From the NCBI GenBank assembly GCA_050729515.1, contig JBOHLG010000008.1:1-64000 (forward strand): a stretch of DNA of 64,000 nt, given 5' to 3'. Shown here piece after piece: positions 42,985 to 50,211 of the stretch (position 1 is its first letter; each line of letters begins with the position of its first letter). A program made the translations under genes and the position numbers. This DNA comes from Acaudatibacter sp050729515 (lineage in GTDB: Bacteria; Pseudomonadota; Alphaproteobacteria; Caulobacterales; Caulobacteraceae). Below the pieces are notes generated by a model that saw only the letters and a program-made list of their open reading frames with translations, ran no database searches and had not been told where the DNA came from.

Positions 42985-43686
42985 ATGACAGACCCTGTCC
43001 CGCCTGTCCGCTCCACCGCAAGTCCGGGAGCGGTGGTCAGGGCGCTTCGCATCGAGCGCGGCTGGACCCTTGCCGGCGTCAGTCGGCGAACCGGACTGCC
43101 GGTTTCAACGCTCTCGAAGATCGAAAACGACAAGATGTCGCTCACCTACGACAAGCTCACGCGGTTGAGCGAAGGGCTCGAGGTCGACATCGCCCGCCTC
43201 TTCGGGGCCCGCGAGGCCGACCCGACCTCCGAGACAGGCGGGCGGAGAAGCATCTCGAGACGGGGCGAGGGCAAGGCCATCGAGACCTCGAACTATGGCC
43301 ATCTCTATCCCGCCTCCGATTTGCTCAACAAGCGCTTCATCCCGATCGTGGCGGAAATCCGGGCCCGCAGCATCGAAGAGTTCGGCGAGCTCATCCGGCA
43401 CCCGGGGGACGAGTTCGCCTATGTGCTTGAAGGCGAAGTCGAGATCCACACCGACGTCTACGCTCCAGTGCGGTTGATGTCCGGCGATTCGATCTATTTC
43501 GACAGCCAGATGGGACACGCCTACATCGCCGTTGGCCCAGACCCCTGCCGAGTCCTCTCCATCTGTTCCGCGGCTGAGGCCCATCTCATCGCGGCGATGG
43601 CAGGGGTCGCCGAGCAACCGCAGACCGCTCCACCGACGCGGATCAGGCGCGCGGAGCGACGTCCCCGAAGCGCCCGACGCGGCTGA
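42985..43686 (+). CDS. XRE-family regulator with C-terminal cupin domain
   Basis: 233 residues. An N-terminal helix-turn-helix of the XRE/Cro type (17-72: VVRALRIERGWTLAGVSRRT, then STLSKIENDKMSLTYDKLTRL) and a cupin_2 domain (about 125-195: RHPGDEFAYVLEGEVEIHT, then GDSIYFDSQMGHAY). Regulators of this build usually repress amino-acid, polyamine or peptide catabolism and sense a small ligand in the cupin pocket. The gene is divergent from receptor copy 2 and 123 bp upstream of the flavoprotein gene. It is therefore the obvious candidate to bind the shared GAAAATnnATTTTC-type sites. The tail after residue 200 is Arg-rich. Confidence 0.88.
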   Translation: MTDPVPPVRSTASPGAVVRALRIERGWTLAGVSRRTGLPVSTLSKIENDKMSLTYDKLTRLSEGLEVDIARLFGAREADPTSETGGRRSISRRGEGKAIETSNYGHLYPASDLLNKRFIPIVAEIRARSIEEFGELIRHPGDEFAYVLEGEVEIHTDVYAPVRLMSGDSIYFDSQMGHAYIAVGPDPCRVLSICSAAEAHLIAAMAGVAEQPQTAPPTRIRRAERRPRSARRG

Positions 43687-43696
43687 ATTGCCAATA

Positions 43697-43710
43697 GTGA
43701 AAAATCTTTC
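43697..43710. promoter_or_regulatory. operator-like site before the flavoprotein gene
   Basis: GTGAAAAATCTTTC contains GAAAAATCTTTC, a 12-bp variant of the shared site with a shorter centre. A possible -35 TTGCCA is at 43688-43693, so the site would fall in the promoter spacer. It lies in the 123-bp gap between the regulator and the flavoprotein gene and suggests separate transcription of the latter. Confidence 0.4.
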
Positions 43711-43809
43711 CAGTCTGATTAAGGTGTCCCTCGGCGTCGAGTGGTATCGGCGCGTTTCCAGATTCAGACCGAAGTCCCTGCTCTGCGTTCTGATCGGGGA
43801 GAGGCGCCA

Positions 43810-45042
43810 GTGACCGTCGGCCATTTCGACATCATCGTCATCGGCGCCGGCATCGCCGGGGCCTCGGTCGCCGCGTATCTTGCGGAAACCCATCGGCTCC
43901 TCGTTCTGGAGCGGGAGAGTCAGCCGGGCTACCATTCCACGGGCCGGTCGGCGGCTCTCTATTCTCTCACCTATGGCGCTGAGCCTGTTCGCGCGCTCTC
44001 GCGCGCCAGCCGCGACTTCCTTGTCAAACCTCCGACCGGATTCGCGGACGTTCCCCTTCTGCGACCGCGAGGCGCATTGCATATCGCGACTAAGGAGCAA
44101 GCGGAAACCCTGGGCGCATTCGCGGAAACGCGCGACGTCGCGGTCGTTTCACGACGGTTGGATGGCCGGGCCGCACGCACCCTCTGTCCCATTCTGCGGC
44201 ATGACGCGGTCGAGAGCGCCGCGTTCGAGCCTGACGCGGCCGACGTCGAGGTGCACGCCCTCCATCAAGGCTATCTTCGTCTTCTGCGCGCCCGCCAAGG
44301 CGGGCTCCTGACCGACTGCGCCGTGGAGAATATCCAACGCGGGCCGGGAAACTGGATCGTGCGCACCGGGGTCCGGAGCTTTGTCGCCCCAATCGTGATC
44401 GATGCGGCCGGCGCCTGGGCGGATGCGGTGGCGGTCATGGCCGGGGTCGAGCCGCTGGGCCTTCAGCCCATGCGCCGCACCGCCGTCCTGGTCGACCCTC
44501 CCGAAGGTGAAAAGGTCGATGACTGGCCGATGGTCATCGACATTGACGAGCGCTTCTACTTCAAGCCCGACGCCGGCCAGCTCCTGCTCTCCCCAGCTGA
44601 CGAGACCCCCAGCCAAGCCTGCGACGCCCAGCCCGAGGAGTGGGATGTCGCCTTGGCGATCGACCGGGTGGAAGCGGTGACGACTCTTAAGGTCCGGCGG
44701 GTGAAATCCAGGTGGGCGGGCCTTCGCACCTTCGCGCCCGACCGCGTTCCGGTCGCAGGGTATGACCCTCAGGCGCCGGGATTCTTCTGGCTCGCCGGGC
44801 AGGGGGGATACGGCATCCAGACCTCCGACGGGTTGGCGCGTTCCGCGACGGCTCTGGTTCTAGGCGAACCTCTGCCGGAGTCCGCGGCCGCCGCCGGAGT
44901 CCGCGCCGATGATCTCTCGCCGGCGCGGCTGCGAAGGGCGGAGCGCTCCGGGCAGGACGAGGGCACGGGCCTCGTGCCCGATCGCGGCGGAACGCTAGGA
45001 CATAGACCCATAAAGGGGATTCCCGAATCGGGGGGTGGCTGA
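43810..45042 (+). CDS. D-arginine-dehydrogenase-like FAD D-amino-acid dehydrogenase
   Basis: 410 residues from GTG 43810 (GAGAGGCGCC upstream). The FAD-binding GAGIAG motif is at 12-17. ERESQPGYHSTGRSAA (34-48), DVEVHALHQGYLRLL, DWPMVIDIDERFYFKPDAG and GYGIQTS strongly resemble P. aeruginosa D-arginine dehydrogenase (DauA/DADH), which oxidises D-amino acids to 2-oxo acids. By memory of that enzyme, its His48 and Glu87, which shape the active site and bind the guanidinium, correspond to Leu50 and Ala89 here, while Tyr53 is kept (Tyr55); the substrate is therefore probably not arginine. The last 16 codons come from an inserted IS element: the uninterrupted gene would have ended Leu-Asp-Pro-stop. 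Confidence 0.82.
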   Translation: MTVGHFDIIVIGAGIAGASVAAYLAETHRLLVLERESQPGYHSTGRSAALYSLTYGAEPVRALSRASRDFLVKPPTGFADVPLLRPRGALHIATKEQAETLGAFAETRDVAVVSRRLDGRAARTLCPILRHDAVESAAFEPDAADVEVHALHQGYLRLLRARQGGLLTDCAVENIQRGPGNWIVRTGVRSFVAPIVIDAAGAWADAVAVMAGVEPLGLQPMRRTAVLVDPPEGEKVDDWPMVIDIDERFYFKPDAGQLLLSPADETPSQACDAQPEEWDVALAIDRVEAVTTLKVRRVKSRWAGLRTFAPDRVPVAGYDPQAPGFFWLAGQGGYGIQTSDGLARSATALVLGEPLPESAAAAGVRADDLSPARLRRAERSGQDEGTGLVPDRGGTLGHRPIKGIPESGGG

Positions 45043-45842
45043 TTCAACCGACGCATTGATGCGGAGGTTGAGATGGCGCGTTTTGATCTGACGGACTTTG
45101 AGTGGTCGGTGATCCAGCCGTTGTTGCCGAACAAGCCGCGGGGCGTGCCCCGGGGTGGATGACCGGCGGGTGTTGAATGGCATTTTCTGGCGGTTGCGCA
45201 CCGGGGCGCCGTGGGCGGACATCCCCGAGCGCTACGGCCCGCACACGACCTGCGTCAACCGCTTCAACCGGTGGCGCAAGGCGGGGGTGTGGGACCGGCT
45301 TCTGGCTGCGGTGTCAAAGGCCTACGAGGGCGACATCCAGATGATCGACTCCTCGTCGATCCGCGTCCATCAGCACGCCGCCAACGCAAAAAAAAAGACA
45401 ACCGATCCGGTTGCATGGGTCGCTCCGCGGCGGCCTGACCACCAAGATCCACGCCCTGGTCGACGCCAATGGCCTGCCGATCGCGCTGAAGCTCACCGAG
45501 GGCCAGGCCCATGACGGCCGGAGCGCCCAAGACATGCTGGGCCTGATGCGGGCCGGCCAGATTCTTCTGGCCGACCGGGCCTACGACAGCGACGCCCTGA
45601 GACGGGTCCTCGCCGAGCGCGGCGCCTGGGCCAACGTCAAGCCCATGCCGAACCGAACCAATGTCCCGGCCTTCTCTCGGTTCCTGTATCGATACCGCAA
45701 CCTCGTCGAGCGCTTCTTCAACAAGCTCAAACACTTCCGAGGCGTCGCCACCCGCTTCGACAAACGCCCCGACAACTACCTCGCCGGCGTCAAACTCGCC
45801 TCAGCCAGAATCTGGATGCGCGCTAATGAGTCGATGTCCTAG
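44995..45842 (+). mobile_element. IS5-family insertion sequence (IS427-like), about 0.85 kb
   Basis: Imperfect inverted ends: CTAGGACATAGACCCATAA at 44995-45013 on the left, and the reverse complement CTAGGACATCGACTCATTA at 45842-45824 on the right. CTAG occurs at both outer edges and is probably the duplicated (or palindromic) target. The element carries one transposase frame with several frameshifts. It sits in the last codons of the flavoprotein gene and separates that gene from the convergent serine hydrolase operon. Confidence 0.85.
45073..45842 (+). pseudogene. IS5-family transposase, frameshifted
   Basis: The translation is recognisable as a DDE transposase in pieces: MARFDLTDFEWSVIQPLLPN from 45073; VDDRRVLNGIFWRLRTGAPW from 45155 in the next frame; then KIHALVDANGLPIALKLTEG, with LLADRAYDSDALR and VERFFNKLKHFRG, from about 45430 in a third frame. 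An extra G near 45150 makes the first shift. A run of nine A (45388-45396) is the place where IS427-group elements use ribosomal frameshifting. One C appears to be missing near 45424 (TCCGCGGCGG for an expected TCCCGCGGCGG). With two indels besides the A-run, it is very likely inactive. Confidence 0.85.
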
Positions 45843-45916
45843 ACCCCTGACTGACGGTAAGGATGCAATTTGTCTGGCCCCGATGTGTGAGGATTCGGCT
45901 CCGATAAGAACCGCCT

Positions 45917-47497
45917 TTACTTTGCCCCTCGCGCGCGCGCCTCTGGTCTGAACGCCAGATCCCGGTAGTCGAAACTGAAATCAGCAAGTGGCGAGACAGG
46001 CTTCATCGCAATAGCCGTGACATAGCCGTTCCTCACGGTGAACGTAACATAGGCGTCCTCGATTCCCCGATCGGTCCAATGGGCGCGGAACGTATCGTTG
46101 GCGACATGTTCCAGCGGCCCCTGCATGCCCGGCGAACGGTCGAAATCGATCCACAATTTGCCGCCCGGCCGCACCGAGATCGCCATCGCGCCATACCACG
46201 GGTCGGCATAGACGCCAGCATAGCTCGCCATCGCCAGCGTCACGTGATTGTTGCGTTGGTATTGTCTCGGCAGCGTTTTCAACTCGGCAAGCGCTTGGAC
46301 AATCAGATCTTCGCGAAGTTTTCCAAGCGTGGCGACCCAGTCCGTGTGCGGAAGACCCAGGTAGTAATCCAAGAGATGATAGAGCAGCGCTCGGCGCGTC
46401 CCGCCATCTTCAGAGTTGATAGCGATTGAGATTGCGACGTGTTTTTCCGGAATGAAATAGAGCGCCGCAAGCGCGCCCAACACCGCGCCCGTATGTTCGA
46501 TGATTTTATGGCCGCGGTAATCCTCGACGAACCAGCCCAGCGCATAGTCCTGGAGTTGGGGCTGGATGACGGGAATTGGCGCCCCGAACGCATCAGACGG
46601 CACGACGACCACCGGACTGCGCAATTGTTCGACGGCGTCGTGGCTGAGCAGGCGCACGCCGTCCGGCAACCGCCCGTCGTCCTGCCACATCGCCATCCAC
46701 TTGCCCATGTCGACGGCGCTGGCGTTGATCGCCCCAGCGGGCGCGGCGGCGCCTCCTTCCAACCCGTGCGCCAGGATATGCTGATCGCCCATGCCGCGGA
46801 TGGGACCGCCGATCCGCGCATGAAGCGCGACGCCATTGGTCGCGTTGCGGCGATATTCTGTCCGTGCGTCTGTCATGTTCAGCGGCTGGAAAATATGGTG
46901 TTCGACAAAGTGCTCCCAGGTCTCGCCGGAGACAGCCTCCACCAGCGCGCCGCCGACGATGTAGAGAATGTTGTCGTAGGCGAATTTCTCGCGAAATCCC
47001 GTCTTCGGTTTGAGATAGCGCAAGGCATGGACGATGTCCGCGCGGCTGCGATTGGTGGACGGCGTGATCAACAGATCGCCCTCGCCGAGCCCCAACCCGC
47101 TGCGATGGGTCAAGAGATCGCGCACGGTCATGTGCGCAGTGGCGTAGGGATCGTACATCCGGAAGCCGGGCAACTTGTCGACAACCTTGTCGCTCCACTT
47201 GAGCTTGCCCTCGTCCACCAGGATCGCCAGCGCCGCGGATGTGAACGCCTTTGTTTCGGAGCCGATGGGAAAGATGGTGTGTGCATCGACCGGCGCACCC
47301 GTCTGGATGCTCCGCACGCCGTAGCCCTTGGCCACCACCGTCTTGCCGTTTTCATCGATGGCGAGGGAGAGGCCGGGCGCGCCGAAAGCCTTCATCGCAC
47401 GGGCGACGGTCGCGTCCAGATCGGCGGGCGGCGCCGCCGCGGATGGCAAGGCCGCCATCAACAAGCCCGCCAACGCGAGTCCCGACGCAGCCTTCAT
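45917..47497 (-). CDS. secreted serine hydrolase (beta-lactamase/D-aminopeptidase class), third copy type
   Basis: 526 residues. Signal peptide (1-22, ending PSAAA), hydrolase domain with Ser80-Glu-Thr-Lys83, Tyr174-Asp-Asn176 (Y-x-N) and HTGAVLG as the third box, then a C-terminal beta-barrel-like domain (about 400-526, with YAGVYADPWYGAMAIS) as in D-aminopeptidase-type and DUF3471-bearing hydrolases. No C-terminal membrane helices, unlike the hydrolases at 33959 and 38548. The ATG at 47497 overlaps the epimerase stop (ATGA), so expression is coupled. A D-stereospecific peptidase role is inferred from this coupling and from the fold. Confidence 0.85.
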   Translation of the reverse strand: MKAASGLALAGLLMAALPSAAAPPADLDATVARAMKAFGAPGLSLAIDENGKTVVAKGYGVRSIQTGAPVDAHTIFPIGSETKAFTSAALAILVDEGKLKWSDKVVDKLPGFRMYDPYATAHMTVRDLLTHRSGLGLGEGDLLITPSTNRSRADIVHALRYLKPKTGFREKFAYDNILYIVGGALVEAVSGETWEHFVEHHIFQPLNMTDARTEYRRNATNGVALHARIGGPIRGMGDQHILAHGLEGGAAAPAGAINASAVDMGKWMAMWQDDGRLPDGVRLLSHDAVEQLRSPVVVVPSDAFGAPIPVIQPQLQDYALGWFVEDYRGHKIIEHTGAVLGALAALYFIPEKHVAISIAINSEDGGTRRALLYHLLDYYLGLPHTDWVATLGKLREDLIVQALAELKTLPRQYQRNNHVTLAMASYAGVYADPWYGAMAISVRPGGKLWIDFDRSPGMQGPLEHVANDTFRAHWTDRGIEDAYVTFTVRNGYVTAIAMKPVSPLADFSFDYRDLAFRPEARARGAK

Positions 47498-48477
47498 GAT
47501 GGACAACCCCAAACCGATGGCGGACACCAGACGTTTCCGTCCTCATATTTGGCGGCCGGTTCGCGATCTTTGGCGAGCATGACCGGGCCATCGAGGTCGA
47601 CTAGCTCGCAGATCTGCCCCAGCACGAACGCCGGCGCGATGGAGAGCGATGTTCCCGTCATGCAGCCCGCCATAGGTTTCAGGCCCATGCGGCGGACCTC
47701 TCGCGCCATCGCCAGGCCTTCGGTCAGGCCGCCGCATTTGTCGAGCTTGATATTGATCACGTCGTAGCGCTCATCGAGCCCGGCCAGATCGGAAAATCCC
47801 TGCACGCTTTCGTCGGCGGCCAGCGGAATCGAACAATCGAGACCTTTCAAATCGGCATCCTTCCCGACCGGTAAAGGTTGTTCGATCAGTCTGACCTCCA
47901 TCTCCAGCAGAACCGGGATGAGCGCTTGAAGCGATTGCAGGGTAAAGCCCTGATTCGCATCGACGCCAAGCCATACGTCGGGACGCGCCTTGCGCACTGC
48001 GCGCAGCCGCGCTTCATCATCCTCGCCGGTCAGTTTCACCTTTATCGCGCGCGCCTGAACGTAGTCGCGCGCGCGAGCGGCCATGGCCTCGGGTTCGCCC
48101 GCGCCAACGGTGAGTGTCGTGCGCAAGGCCCTTGGCGCTCCCAGGTCGGCCAATTGCCAGACAGGCCTTCCGCTCCGTTTGGATTCCAGATCCCAAAGCG
48201 CGGCATCGACCGCATTGCGCGCCCCACCAGGAGCGAGCTGTGAACGCAAGGACTCACGGTCGATTCCTGCCTCGAGACGATCGCGTACCGCTTCGATCTC
48301 GCTCGCCATGCCGTCTGGCGTTTCCGGGCGATAATAGCCGCCCCCCGCTTCGCCCAGCCCCGTGAATCTGCCCTCGGTAGTGACGGCCATCAGCACTTGC
48401 GCCTCGGTGAAGACGTGACCGGTGATATGGAGCGGGGCGCGATATGCCCAGCGCTCAAGTTCGACGGTCAGCTTCAT
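47494..48477 (-). CDS. dipeptide epimerase / DgcA-like racemase (enolase superfamily)
   Basis: 327 residues (a GTG at 48489 would add four). The muconate-lactonising subgroup residues are all visible: Lys146-x-Lys148 (IKVKL), metal ligands Asp173 (VDANQG), Glu199 (LIEQPLP) and Asp222 (ADES), and Lys244 (NIKLDKCGG) on the opposite face. Two opposing lysines are the mark of 1,1-proton-transfer epimerases such as L-Ala-D/L-Glu epimerase; the closely related DgcA acts as an N-acetyl-D-glutamate racemase. No DgcN partner is nearby. It is the first gene of a two-gene operon and starts about 90 bp downstream of an operator-like site. Exact substrate undetermined. Confidence 0.88.
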   Translation of the reverse strand: MKLTVELERWAYRAPLHITGHVFTEAQVLMAVTTEGRFTGLGEAGGGYYRPETPDGMASEIEAVRDRLEAGIDRESLRSQLAPGGARNAVDAALWDLESKRSGRPVWQLADLGAPRALRTTLTVGAGEPEAMAARARDYVQARAIKVKLTGEDDEARLRAVRKARPDVWLGVDANQGFTLQSLQALIPVLLEMEVRLIEQPLPVGKDADLKGLDCSIPLAADESVQGFSDLAGLDERYDVINIKLDKCGGLTEGLAMAREVRRMGLKPMAGCMTGTSLSIAPAFVLGQICELVDLDGPVMLAKDREPAAKYEDGNVWCPPSVWGCPS

Positions 48478-48554
48478 GCGTTGTCCCACGGTGCGACGCG
48501 GAATCCGGCCCTTGCGCGGCGGCGAATTTGCGCCGGCCAGATTGATATGGGTTA

Positions 48555-48583
48555 TACCTAGAATAGAAAATAATCTTTCTCAA
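48555..48583 (-). promoter_or_regulatory. candidate promoter of the epimerase-hydrolase operon
   Basis: On the minus strand TTGAGA (48583-48578) and TAGGTA (48560-48555) are separated by 17 bp. The operator-like site 48566-48579 fills the spacer, which is where a repressor would bind. The local AT content is high. Confidence 0.5.
48566..48579. promoter_or_regulatory. operator-like site 1 before the epimerase operon
   Basis: GAAAATAATCTTTC (minus strand GAAAGATTATTTTC) fits the shared pattern GAAAATnnATTTTC with two changes. It lies between the -35 and -10 elements. Confidence 0.55.
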
Positions 48584-48586
48584 CTA

Positions 48587-48600
48587 GAAATCGCCCTTTC
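48587..48600. promoter_or_regulatory. operator-like site 2, 21 bp from site 1
   Basis: GAAATCGCCCTTTC keeps the outer GAAA/TTTC arms and begins exactly 21 bp after the site at 48566, the same spacing as at 42884/42905. Confidence 0.4.
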
Positions 48601-48762
48601 AGGGTGGTGAAGTCGCCCTTGAAGACGCCCAGCCGGACTCCAGCTTTCGACGTGGATGCACAGCGCCTTTGGCGGCCCGCGGCGACGCGCCGGCGCAAGC
48701 CGGGTAGCTTTCACAATTCCCGAGCCGAGCCCCAATCTTGCCGGCCGATCTGATCAATTTTC

Positions 48763-48793
48763 TTGCATTGCAACGGTAAATGATGCATTGCAG
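48763..48793. promoter_or_regulatory. paired TTGCATTGCAA-type sites before the phasin-like gene
   Basis: A perfect palindrome TTGCATTGCAA (48763-48773) and a near copy ATGCATTGCAG (48783-48793) are 20 bp apart, directly before the ATG at 48799. TGCA-rich pairs of this sort resemble sites of the PHA-sensing repressor PhaR as I know them. Confidence 0.5.
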
Positions 48794-48798
48794 CATAC

Positions 48799-49137
48799 AT
48801 GAACATCTCCTCGGAATCGCTGGACTCGATCGCGCGCGAACGGCCCATATCACGCCTCCTCGCGTCCGGCAGCCTCGCGGCGGCGGAGGCAGACGCGTTC
48901 GGTCGAACCTGGGCCGGCCTCGTCGGACGTCAATGCGCCAACGCCTTTTCGGGATGGATGGCCGTGCTGCGCTGCCGAACGCCGCAGGACTTGATTGCGG
49001 CCCACGCCGACTTCGTCTGTGATGGCCTCGAGATCGTTCGCGGCGCCTGCGCCGAAATTTCGGAAGTCCTGGCGGCCGGCACCGGCGAGGCGGTGCGTCT
49101 GATCGATCCGGCCGAATCGCGACAGGTTTTCTCCTGA
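48799..49137 (+). CDS. phasin-like protein
   Basis: 112 residues, helical throughout, with the core WAGLVGRQCANAFSGWMAVL followed by RCRTPQDLIAAHADFV and a helical tail. The pattern of an amphipathic helix, then 'R-x-R-T-P-x-D-L-I', then 'H-x-x-F-V' is like the phasin_2 family, which coats polyhydroxyalkanoate granules. The upstream TTGCATTGCAA-type sites support the call, since phasin genes are commonly repressed by PhaR through such sites. No PHA synthase lies in the window. A generic helical protein remains possible. Confidence 0.55.
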   Translation: MNISSESLDSIARERPISRLLASGSLAAAEADAFGRTWAGLVGRQCANAFSGWMAVLRCRTPQDLIAAHADFVCDGLEIVRGACAEISEVLAAGTGEAVRLIDPAESRQVFS

Positions 49138-49197
49138 TCGACGGCTAAATCGCCCGGGCTTGGCGCGCGGGCGACGACGGCCTAGCTTCGCGCCGCC

Positions 49198-50208
49198 TTG
49201 TCCAGCCGCTTCCCGACCGCGCCGCCAGTCCTGGTCCTCCTCGCCGCCTTGGCTCTGGCGGCCTGTTCGGGGAAGACGCCCCAGGCGCGCGCCGGCTTGA
49301 CGCCAATCCGCTTCGCCACCGATTGGCGGGCCGAGGCCGAGCAGGGCGGTTTCTACGAGGCGCTCGCCGAAGGCCGGTACGCCAAGCGCGGCTTGGCGGT
49401 ACGGATCATTCCCGGCGGTCCGGGGGTCAATGTGCCGGAGTTAATCGGTTCGGGCGCCGTCGACATGGGGATTGGCTCCAACAGCTTCATCGTCATGAAC
49501 CTCGCCGCGCGCAAGATCCCGATCAAGGCGGTGGCGGCGTTCATGCAGAAGGATCCCCAGGTCCTCATCGCCCACCCCGACGTGGGCATCAATTCGCTCG
49601 CCGATATCAAGGGTCACCCGGTGCTGCTGTCGAGCGCCTCGGTGAACGCCTTTTGGGTATGGCTGAAGGCGAAGTACGGTTTCACCGACAGCCAAGTCCA
49701 CGCCTATACCTCGAGCGCGCCCTTCATCGCCAACAAAGACGTCGTCGAAGAAGGCTACCTCACCAACGAGCCCTATACGATCCAGAAGAAGGCCCACTTC
49801 AGCCCCAAGGTCTTTCTCCTCGCCGACTACGGCTACTCGGGCTACGCGGCGATGGTGCTGGCGCCTGACAAGCTGATCGCCTCCGATCCCAAGGCGGTCC
49901 GCGCCTTCGTCCAAGCCTCGGCAGTCGGCTGGAAGGACTACCTCTTTGGCGATCCTCGTCCCGCCGACGCCCTGATTCTGGCCGACAACCAGGAGATGAC
50001 CGAGGACGTGCTCGCCCAGGCGCGTCAGAAGATGCGCCAGGCCGGAATCGTCGATTCAGGCGATGCTGCGAAGGGGGGGCTGGGCGTGATGACCGACGCG
50101 CGCTGGAAGAGCTTCTTCGACATGGCCTCCAAGGCCGGCGTCTATCCGGCCGATCTCGACTGGAAGAGCGCCTACACCCTGGCCTTCGTCGGAAAGCCGG
50201 GGACCTAG
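49198..50208 (+). CDS. ABC transporter substrate-binding lipoprotein (SsuA/NMT1-like)
   Basis: 336 residues from TTG 49198. A lipoprotein signal (LAALALAACSG, Cys at about residue 23) is followed by a type II periplasmic binding fold: FATDWRAEAEQGGFYEALAE, GPGVNVPELIGSGAVDMGIG, and KGHPVLLSSASVNAFW. This is the class that binds nitrate, taurine, alkanesulfonates or the thiamine pyrimidine precursor; TDW..GGFY resembles the pyrimidine-binding ThiY/NMT1 proteins most. No thiamine riboswitch was noticed upstream. It is the first gene of a binding protein, ATPase and permease operon. Confidence 0.85.
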   Translation: MSSRFPTAPPVLVLLAALALAACSGKTPQARAGLTPIRFATDWRAEAEQGGFYEALAEGRYAKRGLAVRIIPGGPGVNVPELIGSGAVDMGIGSNSFIVMNLAARKIPIKAVAAFMQKDPQVLIAHPDVGINSLADIKGHPVLLSSASVNAFWVWLKAKYGFTDSQVHAYTSSAPFIANKDVVEEGYLTNEPYTIQKKAHFSPKVFLLADYGYSGYAAMVLAPDKLIASDPKAVRAFVQASAVGWKDYLFGDPRPADALILADNQEMTEDVLAQARQKMRQAGIVDSGDAAKGGLGVMTDARWKSFFDMASKAGVYPADLDWKSAYTLAFVGKPGT

Positions 50209-50211
50209 ATC

